Notes under the pieces: generated by a model
Database searches by the model: none
What the model was told of the DNA's origin: nothing
Seen by the model: only the letters and a program-made list of their open reading frames with translations
Source: Bacillota bacterium
Lineage (GTDB): Bacteria; Bacillota; Sulfobacillia; Sulfobacillales; Sulfobacillaceae
Reading direction: 5' to 3'
Length of the DNA stretch: 41,224 nucleotides
NCBI GenBank assembly: GCA_021798975.1
Contig: JAJZBJ010000009.1
Span: 1 to 41,224, forward strand
Made by a program: the position numbers and the translations under genes
Shown here: positions 28,926 through 37,099 of the stretch, one piece after another
How positions within the stretch are numbered: position 1 is the stretch's first letter
Layout of the letters: each line of letters starts with the position of its first letter

Positions 28926-29528
28926 ATGACGCGCGCGGAGCGGATGGAGCTGCTGCGCCCGCAGGTGTTAGCGTGCCAGGCGTGCGGATTGCGCCCTAGT
29001 GCGCACCAGGTGGTGTTTGGCGAGGGCCAGCCGGAGGCGCGCGTGGCTTTCGTGGGGGAGGGGCCGGGGGCGCAAGAGGATGCGGCGGGACGACCGTTTG
29101 TGGGACCAGCGGGGCAGCTCTTGGACAAGATGCTGGAGGCGATGAACTTCCGCCGCGAGCGCGACGTCTATATCCTAAACGTGGTAAAGTGCCGGCCCCC
29201 CGGCAATCGGGCACCCGAGACGTCGGAGGTGAACCAATGCCTGCCGCACTTGGCTCGGCAGTTGGAGATTTTAGACCCGGTCATCGTGGTGCTGCTGGGG
29301 AGTACGGCCGTCCGTGCGCTGATCCATGCAGAGGCCCGGATTACCCGGGTGAGGGGCGACTGGGTGGTGCGGGATGGCCGCTGGTGGATGCCCACATACC
29401 ATCCCGCGGCCCTTTTGCGCAATCCGGAGCTAAAACGGCCTGTATGGTCGGACCTTAAGCGTGTTTTGGACAAGTACCGGGAACTGGTGGATCCGAGCCA
29501 CGACTCGCCGCATTATCCGATCTCTTGA
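28926..29528 (+). CDS. Family 4/5-type uracil-DNA glycosylase (Fe-S)
   Basis: ACQACGL, FVGEGPGAQEDAAGRPFVGPAGQLLD, NVVKCRPPGNRAP, NQCLPHL, TYHPAALLRNP. Confidence 0.93.
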   Translation: MTRAERMELLRPQVLACQACGLRPSAHQVVFGEGQPEARVAFVGEGPGAQEDAAGRPFVGPAGQLLDKMLEAMNFRRERDVYILNVVKCRPPGNRAPETSEVNQCLPHLARQLEILDPVIVVLLGSTAVRALIHAEARITRVRGDWVVRDGRWWMPTYHPAALLRNPELKRPVWSDLKRVLDKYRELVDPSHDSPHYPIS

Positions 29529-29547
29529 AAAAAATTCCGGTGGAATT
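29528..29547 (-). terminator. Candidate minus-strand terminator
   Basis: AATTCC-ACC-GGAATT followed by TTTTT on minus strand; short AU-rich stem. Confidence 0.4.
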
Positions 29548-29618
29548 GCCCAATCATGTAATTTCGAGTAATGTTAAGTTAACACCTACCATTTTGCTGG
29601 TGAAAGGGGTCTAAAACG

Positions 29619-29723
29619 ATGGGATACGTTGACTCGATATTTCTCTCGGTCGTGCCGCTCTTCATTATTACGGTAATCGTGTTGTCGCGGTATCTCCTGA
29701 TTGACTACGACTTCGAATCGTAA
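29619..29723 (+). CDS. 34-aa single-TM micro-protein
   Basis: GAAAGGGG RBS then MGYVDSIFLSVVPLFIITVIVLSRYLLIDYDFES*; below the supplied ORF length cutoff. Confidence 0.55.
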   Translation: MGYVDSIFLSVVPLFIITVIVLSRYLLIDYDFES

Positions 29724-29834
29724 TCAATCATCGTCGCGGGCGTGGCCGTAGCGCCGTTCTCCGACCCAGATATAGGCCGCGAGAGCGACTGCGAGGATAA
29801 ATACGATACCAGAGGCAATCAGATAAGATTTCAT
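29724..29834 (-). CDS. 36-aa single-TM micro-protein
   Basis: Minus strand AGGAGGGACTTATCCG-ATG; MKSYLIASGIVFILAVALAAYIWVGERRYGHARDDD*. Confidence 0.55.
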   Translation of the reverse strand: MKSYLIASGIVFILAVALAAYIWVGERRYGHARDDD

Positions 29835-29936
29835 CGGATAAGTCCCTCCTACAGTTCCTGAATCCCATTGTACTCGTTTTGTGGGTGGAGGAGCTCGAGT
29901 GTGGGGATTTATCTGTTCAGAAAGGAATTAGGCCGC

Positions 29937-30179
29937 ATGAGCCACGCGCTAATCATCACGTATTTCGGCCTGTTGATTACAGCGGCCACGGGCGGGTTTG
30001 TATTCTTTGGATTCGCCTTGTTCGGTCCGCCAAAGCCGAAGCGCCGGGGGACGACCGTCACCATGCCGCGCCGCACCATCCCGCTCAATTGGGTGGTCCT
30101 GCACATATTTTTCGCCTGCGTCACGCTGGTCTTATTTACCTTGGCGGTCTTTGATCCCGGTGCGTTATCATCACTTTAG
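29937..30179 (+). CDS. Small hypothetical membrane protein (80 aa)
   Basis: MSHALIITYFGLLITAATGGFVFFGFALFG..., two TM segments. Confidence 0.6.
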   Translation: MSHALIITYFGLLITAATGGFVFFGFALFGPPKPKRRGTTVTMPRRTIPLNWVVLHIFFACVTLVLFTLAVFDPGALSSL

Positions 30180-30197
30180 ATTAATGGGGACATCAGC

Positions 30198-30497
30198 ATG
30201 ATATGGATTGACATCAGCTACGCTCTGTATGTAGTGACATTTCTGACAGGAATGCTGTTCTTTTTGCGGTTTGATGCCCGTCGGCGGCCGCTGCGGCGCC
30301 GGCTTATAGGCCTTCATCTGGTCATGGCGGTGGCTACCTTCATCATGATTACGTCTATCATGGCCGTCAATGCGTTTCCGCAACATGTGTCCAAGCCACC
30401 GGCGAATCCCAAACATTCCACCATGTGGGACTATGTCCGCCAGCACCAAAGTGAGTTGAAGGCGCACCACCGCAAGTACCTGTGGAAGAAGCCGTAA
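30198..30497 (+). CDS. Hypothetical membrane protein (99 aa)
   Basis: MIWIDISYALYVVTFLTGMLFFLRF..., two TM segments, co-directional cluster. Confidence 0.6.
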   Translation: MIWIDISYALYVVTFLTGMLFFLRFDARRRPLRRRLIGLHLVMAVATFIMITSIMAVNAFPQHVSKPPANPKHSTMWDYVRQHQSELKAHHRKYLWKKP

Positions 30498-30512
30498 GGG
30501 AAAGGATTGGAT

Positions 30513-31262
30513 ATGAGTCCACGTTGGCAGGAGAGTTGGGTCCAAGCGACCGCATATTGGGGAGACCACTGGCGCCAGTGGATTACCGTGGCAGCAGCCG
30601 TGACGGTGTGGTTGTGGGTTGTGTTTCTGGCCGCGCCGCAGGCGACCCCGTTTCTTCTCATGCAGTTTCAACCGATTAACGACAAGTCGGTAGTACTTCA
30701 GTACCATCAACAATTGACTGCGTTCCAAGCGCACCTGCCCGTATTGGCCATTGCGGCCGCTGTCATCGGCCTAGTGGGCTTGTTTGTGGTGTCCTCCATG
30801 CTGCGGGGGTGGCGGGGCGGACAGGTTTCGGCCGTGTTAAGCAATGCTCTCATGACCTTATTGGCCCTGGTGGCCGTGGCGGCGACGCGTGTCCCGATGT
30901 CGGGCACCGGGCATAATCCCACGGCGGAAGCAATGCGCTGGCTCTTTATCGGGGTTGTGTTCGTGGTAATTGTGCCCTGGCTGTTTTGGTATGCTCCGAC
31001 GCGAGGCCAAAGCGGGGGAGGGTTTTGGGCTCTTTTGCGGCATCATTGGCGTGATGCGCTGTTTATGCCGTGGGCCTGGCTTGCCCTGTTGGTGGTCTGC
31101 GAGCTTGTGAGCGCGTCCTTCGCCTGGACTACCACGGTTAACGACATTGGCACCTTTGTGCTGGCCGTCCTCATCGCCGCCGGCGGTCTCCTCTTTCAAT
31201 CGGTGGCCAGCTGGTATGCGGCACCGTCCGGCGGACCGGCCCAATTGAAACAGACTTCGTAG
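30513..31262 (+). CDS. Hypothetical multi-pass membrane protein
   Basis: ~250 aa with several TM segments, precedes a terminator. Confidence 0.65.
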   Translation: MSPRWQESWVQATAYWGDHWRQWITVAAAVTVWLWVVFLAAPQATPFLLMQFQPINDKSVVLQYHQQLTAFQAHLPVLAIAAAVIGLVGLFVVSSMLRGWRGGQVSAVLSNALMTLLALVAVAATRVPMSGTGHNPTAEAMRWLFIGVVFVVIVPWLFWYAPTRGQSGGGFWALLRHHWRDALFMPWAWLALLVVCELVSASFAWTTTVNDIGTFVLAVLIAAGGLLFQSVASWYAAPSGGPAQLKQTS

Positions 31263-31272
31263 GGAAATCGAC

Positions 31273-31303
31273 AAGCGCTCCCCGAAAGAGGGGGCGCTTT
31301 CTA
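31273..31303 (+). terminator. Rho-independent terminator
   Basis: AAGCGCTCCC...GGGGGCGCTT followed by TCT. Confidence 0.65.
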
Positions 31304-31518
31304 TTCTCCCGTGAAAAGAAAAGATTTTTTGTCGCCAAAAATCTACATAACTTTGCAGGAATTTTTCTTCGTCTGTAGAAGTGTACGAGCGAGGTAGGAT
31401 GAAGCATGTATCCTGCTTCGCGCGAATACAGCCTTACTAGACCGAGTGAGCTATCAGGCAAGGGGTCTTGAAGGTTGTTTTGTGTGTGTTACGAGTCTCG
31501 CAGAAGGAGGAAGATAAA

Positions 31519-32166
31519 TTGGACAACACGCCGGAACGTGGTCAGTCGGTCCCCAGCGAAGCTCCTGAAGAAATGCGCTGGAGTCGGCGCCAATTTATCT
31601 GGGGTACCGCCGGCGCTGCCGTAGTCGGCACCGCGACCTTGTTTGGTCATGGTGTGATTGCGAATGCGGCCCGCGGTGTCTTTGGTTCTCCGGTTTCTAC
31701 CGGGCTCATTCACGTCTACCAAGAGGACTTTTATTTCGTCCCCAACTACATGACCTGGCGTGTCGGTGACAAAATGACGCTTCGGCTCCACAACATGAGC
31801 CTGACGCGTTATCACGAGATGCAGCTAGGTCGGGATGTGAGCACCGAGAATACCGTGTTTGGAACCTTAACAGCGGACGGTTTTACCAAGGACTTCTGGG
31901 AAGGGGTGCACGTTACCGCATCCAGTCCTTACCTGATTGACAACTTCGTCACCAACAAGGCCATCATGACCTTCGAGGGGCCGAAGAGCGCCTTCCAGTT
32001 GGCGACCGGCGGAGGATTTAGTCCGACGCTCAAGCCCGGGGGAAGTATCGATCTCAGTTTCACGGTTCCTGACAAGCCTGGTATTTGGCACTACGGGTGA
32101 TTTGTGCAACACGCCGCTCATTGGCGTTTCGGGATGCGTGGCATCCTCAACGTAGTGCGGGCCTAA
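31519..32166 (+). CDS. Tat-exported cupredoxin with an in-frame TGA at the type-1 Cu Cys position (32098-32100); readthrough frame ends at TAA 32164-32166
   Basis: GGAGGAAG then TTG start; SRRQFIWGTAGAAVVGTATLFGHG Tat signal; ...LSFTVPDKPGIWHYG-[TGA]-FVQHAAHWRFGMRGILNVVRA*. Confidence 0.65.
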
Positions 32167-32214
32167 CCGTAGTCCTTCAACAGGAACAATTAGGGAAGGA
32201 GGCCCGAATTCTCA

Positions 32215-33039
32215 ATGGCTAATATGGTTCTGTTTGGAGTCCTGTGGATTGTGATTTCGCTGCTCGGCGAGTGGGGAGTCACAGCTTGGATTAATTCTGC
32301 CCCTAACGGGACAGGACCATACTTTGGTTCGTTTTCGAACTTGGGCATTATCGGGGCCGGCGCCTTTGACTTCTTGCTGTGGGTCGCGGTGCCGATCTTT
32401 GTGTTCGTCGTACTGATGTTGGTCTTCGCCATGATTCGGTTCCGCGTCAAGAAGGGCGAAACGCCTGACGAGGCCAAGAACCAGAGCCGGGTGAACAAGA
32501 CTTTTATCGGTATCTGGGTGGTGGCCAGCATTCTGGTCAACATCTTGATTTGGCTGCACCCCAACGCCAGCGGTTTAGAGCAGGTGTTCGCGGCACAGAA
32601 AGTGACGGCCAAACAACATCCGCTGATTGTTGACGTGACCGCTCGTCAATGGGAATGGATTTTCAGCTATCCCCAATATGGGATCTCCCAAGCGGTGAAC
32701 TCGCAGGGTGACGACGTGCTCTACTTGCCGGTGAACCGTCCGGTTAAGTTTGTGCTCCAGTCGTTTGACCCGTTCCACACCTACGACTACCAAGTCGATG
32801 TGATTCACAGCTTCTGGATTCCCGGATTTGGCGTGAAGCAGGACGTGGTTCCGGGTGAGACCCGCACGCTGGTTCTCACACCGACTCAGATTACGTCCAC
32901 CGAAAAGAACCCCATGGTTCGTGTGCAGTGCGCCGAAGACTGCGGACCCGGTCACCCGTACATGGAGGCCAACGTCCACGTAGTGAGCGCCAGTGCGTTT
33001 GCTCAGTGGGCCAAGGCTCAAGCCGCGGGAGGGTCTTAA
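32215..33039 (+). CDS. ctaC: Cytochrome c oxidase subunit II
   Basis: CuA site QCAEDCGPGHPYM (Cx3Cx3Hx2M), HSFWIPGFGVKQDVVPG. Confidence 0.95.
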   Translation: MANMVLFGVLWIVISLLGEWGVTAWINSAPNGTGPYFGSFSNLGIIGAGAFDFLLWVAVPIFVFVVLMLVFAMIRFRVKKGETPDEAKNQSRVNKTFIGIWVVASILVNILIWLHPNASGLEQVFAAQKVTAKQHPLIVDVTARQWEWIFSYPQYGISQAVNSQGDDVLYLPVNRPVKFVLQSFDPFHTYDYQVDVIHSFWIPGFGVKQDVVPGETRTLVLTPTQITSTEKNPMVRVQCAEDCGPGHPYMEANVHVVSASAFAQWAKAQAAGGS

Positions 33040-33087
33040 TCTGATGGCCGCTAAACACGAGTCGATAGGAAAGGGGTTGAAGTAAAG

Positions 33088-34965
33088 ATGGCGCAACGCG
33101 CTTCGGTAGAGGTTAAGACCTCCACTCCCGTCGCCCCTGACCGCCGCATGATGCCTCCGGTATTGCGCGCGCTGCTGTTCGCGGCGATCGGGTTTGTAGT
33201 TCTTGATGCTCTCACCGTTTTGCTGGACTACAGCCCGCAATCCCCGTATCTCAGTCAAACGGGAGCGGTAGCAGGCTGGTTCGGAGCCTTAGTGGGCTGG
33301 CTTCTCGGGATCGGCGGCTACGAGCATATCATTAAGCCGATGCTCGGTTTCGACGACCCGGGTTACAAGCAAGTCGGCTGGCGGCGCTTTTTCCAGTTGG
33401 CTGACGACCACAAGGTCATCGGCGTTCAATATCTGGTGTTCTCGACCGGTACGTTCTTGATTGCAGGTCTCGTGGCGATGGCTATGCGCTTCCAGCTTAT
33501 GTCCTGGCAGCCGACCATCTTCCAGTACCCGCAGAGCTACCTGAACGCGGTTGGTATCCACGGTACCCTGATGATGTTTACAGTGGCGACTGTGGCGATG
33601 TTCGGCGGACTCGGGAACTACATGGTGCCGCTCATGATTGGCGCCAAGGAAACCGTGTTCTCCAAGGCCTCTGGAATTGGCGTGTGGCTGGTTCCAGTCG
33701 GTGTGTTGACCGTGGCATTCAGTCCCTTGTTGGGGGCGTGGACGACCGGATGGCGTGGATACGAGCCGTTGGCCGCTTCGGACGGCGTCGGCATGTTGTA
33801 CTACTATCTGGGCGTTTTCGCGTTGACCCTGTCCTCGTTGATTGTGGCCCTCAACTTGGTGACGACCATTCTCTTCAAGCGCACCAAGGGTTTGACCTGG
33901 AATCGGCTGCCCCTCTTCGTGTGGGGTATTTTGACGGTCTCTTTGCTGACCGTTATCTGGTTCCCGGAAATTCAGACCACCTTCTTGCTGGCCTTGACCG
34001 ACAAGATGGCCATGTTGAACATGTTTAACGGCCTCGGTCATGCGCTGGGATTCTCGGAGTTCTTCTGGCTGTTCGGTCACCCCGAGGTGTACATCGTCGT
34101 GGTGCCGGCGTTGGCCATGTGGAACGAAATTATCCCGGTCTTTACCCGCAAGTCGTTGTTCGCGCGGCCGATGGCTGTGCTGGGCTTGGTGTTCGTGATG
34201 ATGCTGAGTGGTATGGTCTGGGCTCACCACATGTTCACCAACATGCGGTACAGTGAAATGCTGCCGTTTTCCTTCTTCACGGAGATGATCTCCATTCCCA
34301 CCGGGTTTGCATACTTGGCGGCCATCGGGACCATCTGGAACTCGCGCATGCGTTTGACAACCCCGATGTTGTTGGTCTTGATGAGTATGTTCAATTTCCT
34401 CATCGGTGGTTTGACTGGATTGTTCGTCGCGGACGTACCGGCTAACCTGCAGCTGCACAACACCTTCTTCGTGGTCGGACACTTCCACTTCACCATTATT
34501 GGTGGGATGGTGTTCAGCTGGATGGCTGCTATGTACTACTGGCTGCCGAAGTTCTCGGGCCGGACCTACAACGAGTTCTGGGGCAAGTTCGGGGCCATCT
34601 GGGTATTCGTGGCCTTCAACGCGACCTTCCTGAACTTCTTCATTCTGGGTCTGCACGGCATGAACCGGTGGGTCAGCGCATATCCGAAATACCTCCAGCC
34701 GGAAAACTTCTGGACCTCCATTGCGGCCTTCTTCCTCGGTGCGGGATTTGGCATCAACCTTATCCACATCGTTTGGGCGTGGGTCAAGGGACCCAAGGTT
34801 CAGGAAAACCCCTGGCAGGCCAAGACTCTGGAGTGGCAGACATCCTCGCCGCCGCCGCGTTACAACTTCGAGGAGCTTCCGGTTGTCGTCGCTGGGTTCT
34901 ACAACTACGGCGAGGGCGCTCCGGAACCCGTGATTGTTGCAAAGCAGGCCGGTACTCAAGCTTAA
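33088..34965 (+). CDS. ctaD: Cytochrome c oxidase subunit I
   Basis: HGTLMMF, WLFGHPEVYIVVVPA, GHFHFTIIGG, many TMs. Confidence 0.97.
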   Translation: MAQRASVEVKTSTPVAPDRRMMPPVLRALLFAAIGFVVLDALTVLLDYSPQSPYLSQTGAVAGWFGALVGWLLGIGGYEHIIKPMLGFDDPGYKQVGWRRFFQLADDHKVIGVQYLVFSTGTFLIAGLVAMAMRFQLMSWQPTIFQYPQSYLNAVGIHGTLMMFTVATVAMFGGLGNYMVPLMIGAKETVFSKASGIGVWLVPVGVLTVAFSPLLGAWTTGWRGYEPLAASDGVGMLYYYLGVFALTLSSLIVALNLVTTILFKRTKGLTWNRLPLFVWGILTVSLLTVIWFPEIQTTFLLALTDKMAMLNMFNGLGHALGFSEFFWLFGHPEVYIVVVPALAMWNEIIPVFTRKSLFARPMAVLGLVFVMMLSGMVWAHHMFTNMRYSEMLPFSFFTEMISIPTGFAYLAAIGTIWNSRMRLTTPMLLVLMSMFNFLIGGLTGLFVADVPANLQLHNTFFVVGHFHFTIIGGMVFSWMAAMYYWLPKFSGRTYNEFWGKFGAIWVFVAFNATFLNFFILGLHGMNRWVSAYPKYLQPENFWTSIAAFFLGAGFGINLIHIVWAWVKGPKVQENPWQAKTLEWQTSSPPPRYNFEELPVVVAGFYNYGEGAPEPVIVAKQAGTQA

Positions 34966-34996
34966 CCAACCGTAGGCGGAAGGAGGAAAGACTGTC

Positions 34997-35557
34997 ATGG
35001 CGATACAAAAGACTCGCGGCGAAATGGAAGACATGCGTGCCATTCGCACAGGTTTCGGGATATTTCTCGCCAGCCTCAGTGTGATGTTGGTCACCTTGGT
35101 TGCCGCGCGTTACCTGACAGCCGGATCGACGGTGGGTCCGTACAGCCAATGGCTGGGCGCGATTACCACGCTGTTCATGCTGATTAGCGGCTTCGCCGCC
35201 CGGTCGGCGCGAACGGCCATCGTTCGCGGCAACAATCAGGCGATGCAGAGTCGTCTCGGTCTCGGATTCTGGTTCGGCGTTCTGACGGTAGCAGCGGTTC
35301 TTCTGCAGTGGATACTGCTGAACAACCAAGGTGTTCCAGTCACACTGCCTGCCGCAGAGGTGTACTATGTACTTACGGGAATATGGATGCTTCTTGCCGT
35401 GGTCTCGGGATTTGTACTGTACGCTTCGAAGGCGCGTGGACGCCGTATTGGCGGATACACCGTGGATAACCACTGGGATGTAGACGCAGCCACGTATTTC
35501 TGGACTTGGACAGCGATGGGCTGGATTGTCCTCTACATCGTGCTGTACTTCATTTGA
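34997..35557 (+). CDS. Cytochrome c oxidase subunit III-like protein
   Basis: Position after subunit I; C-terminal VDNHWDVDAATYFWTWTAMGWIVLYIVLYFI. Confidence 0.8.
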   Translation: MAIQKTRGEMEDMRAIRTGFGIFLASLSVMLVTLVAARYLTAGSTVGPYSQWLGAITTLFMLISGFAARSARTAIVRGNNQAMQSRLGLGFWFGVLTVAAVLLQWILLNNQGVPVTLPAAEVYYVLTGIWMLLAVVSGFVLYASKARGRRIGGYTVDNHWDVDAATYFWTWTAMGWIVLYIVLYFI

Positions 35558-35589
35558 GTCTGGCGTGACTAGGGAAAGGAGGAAATGAA

Positions 35590-35820
35590 ATGGGATTTTT
35601 TCCCCATTTTCCGTTTTTCATTCCGCACAGCCCCGGCATGCCGCACTGGTGGGATATCTTCTGGTGGTGCTTCCAGTTGGTCGTGATGGGTGGCGTGTTG
35701 TTGGGTTTGCGGAGCATCGCTTTGCGCGTTGACCGCGAACGCGACGCCGAAAGCTTCGGCACGCGCGCAGCACGTCCGGAGGCGCCGATTCCGCCGGATG
35801 GACCGGGGATCCCGGGATAA
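35590..35820 (+). CDS. Small membrane protein of oxidase operon
   Basis: 76 aa, one TM, RBS AAAGGAGG. Confidence 0.6.
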   Translation: MGFFPHFPFFIPHSPGMPHWWDIFWWCFQLVVMGGVLLGLRSIALRVDRERDAESFGTRAARPEAPIPPDGPGIPG

Positions 35821-35898
35821 AGTGGGTGCCAACGGTGGGGCCTGGGGTCTCACCGTTGGGCTTGCTCGCTTGTAGAATTATTTTAAATTGGACAAGGT

Positions 35899-36777
35899 GT
35901 GTGTCAGCCCATGATGAAACGGGTTAACGAGACAATACGTGCGTACACAGAGCTCATGAAGCCCGGCATTGTGCTGTGGCTTCTGATTACGGCGTATTGT
36001 GCGATGGTTGTGGCCCATCACGGACTACCGCCGATCGGGCAAACAATCTTTACCCTGGTCGGGCTGGGACTGTCTGCCGGTGGCGCCCATGCGGTCAACA
36101 TGTGGTATGACCGAGACATCGACCAAATTATGAAGCGGACTCGGCGACGTCCAATCGTGACCGGCCGCGTACGGCCTCAAGATGCTCTCATTTTCGGTAT
36201 TGCCTGCGGCGTGGTGGCGTTCCTAGGAATGGGCCTTCTGGTTAACTGGCTGGCCGCAGCATCATCTTTGGCTGGATATTTATTCTATGTGTTTGTCTAC
36301 ACCATCTGGCTGAAGCGCCGTTCGGCTCAAAACATTGTCATCGGCGGAGCCGCGGGCGCGTTCCCGCCCATTGTGGGCTGGGCTGGCGCGACGGGCCACT
36401 TGGGCATTGCCCCGGGATTGATGTTTCTCTTAATCTTTATGTGGACTCCACCGCATTTTTGGGCACTGGCGCTGTACAAGCAGGATGACTACCGCAACGC
36501 CAAGATTCCCATGATGCCGATTGTCCGTGGGGCGTCGACGACCAAGGTGCAAAGTTTGGTGTATGCCGTGTTGTCGGTGGCGGTGTCGGTGATGCTGTAT
36601 TTGACCCATACGGTCAGCCAGGTGTACTTGGTAGCCGCGCTGGTGCTGGGCGTGACATTCGTCATGTACAACATTCAGCTCTTGCGGGAACCGGCGGATG
36701 AACTGCGTTGGGCCAAGCGGACGTTCCGGTTTTCCCTGATTTATATCGCAGCACTGTTTGTGGCGATGGTTGTTTGA
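35899..36777 (+). CDS. ctaB: Protoheme IX farnesyltransferase
   Basis: NMWYDRDIDQIMKRTRRRPIVTGRV, WTPPHFWALALYKQDDYRNAKIPMMPIVRG. Confidence 0.95.
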   Translation: MCQPMMKRVNETIRAYTELMKPGIVLWLLITAYCAMVVAHHGLPPIGQTIFTLVGLGLSAGGAHAVNMWYDRDIDQIMKRTRRRPIVTGRVRPQDALIFGIACGVVAFLGMGLLVNWLAAASSLAGYLFYVFVYTIWLKRRSAQNIVIGGAAGAFPPIVGWAGATGHLGIAPGLMFLLIFMWTPPHFWALALYKQDDYRNAKIPMMPIVRGASTTKVQSLVYAVLSVAVSVMLYLTHTVSQVYLVAALVLGVTFVMYNIQLLREPADELRWAKRTFRFSLIYIAALFVAMVV

Positions 36778-36790
36778 CCACATTCCGTCC

Positions 36791-36822
36791 GGGCTCTATG
36801 GTATCCATAGAGCCCTTTTTTT
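36791..36822 (+). terminator. Rho-independent terminator after ctaB
   Basis: GGGCTCTATGG-TAT-CCATAGAGCCC then TTTTTTT. Confidence 0.93.
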
Positions 36823-36854
36823 GTGGGCCGGGAGACGTCCAAGGAGGATAAACC

Positions 36855-37099
36855 ATGGCCCATGAGCGGTTTTTGGGGAATTTGACGCGCAGCCCGGAAG
36901 AGGACCCGACCGGGAGACGGTGGCTTTTGTGATGGCAGCTGGTCCCTCGTCTTGGAAAAAAGAGGAGGTGGTGCTGTTCTCGACAGAAGGGGTGCGCACG
37001 GGATTGGCGGCGGCGGTGGATGGTGTCGAAGAAGCCAACTTCACCGCGGGGAGCGCCATCGAGCGGGTCTGTGAAGCGGGCGTCAGCGTTTCCTTCTAG
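36855..37099 (+). pseudogene. DsrE-like gene with apparent -1 frame discontinuity
   Basis: ATG after AAGGAGG: MAHERFLGNLTRSPEED... continues only in another frame as PDRETVAFVMAAGPSSWKKEEVVLFSTEGVRTGLAAAVDGVEEANFTAGSAIERVCEAGVSVSF*. Confidence 0.6.

Noticed and set aside
31396-31419. AGGAT-GAAGC...ATCCT-GCTTC as a pseudoknot upstream of the cupredoxin gene
   Set aside because: The two 5-bp pairings have no connecting loops and are sterically implausible together; probably chance.
32098-32100. Genome-wide reassignment of TGA as a sense codon
   Set aside because: Several genes here end naturally at TGA (Ppx-like 6472-6474, VKOR 28918-28920, UDG 29526-29528, subunit III 35555-35557, ctaB 36775-36777), so TGA is normally a stop.
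33289-35094. 601-aa minus-strand ORF opposite coxI
   Set aside because: Low-complexity H/Q/E/R-rich translation complementary to the conserved subunit I gene; a typical antisense frame artefact of GC-rich codon usage.
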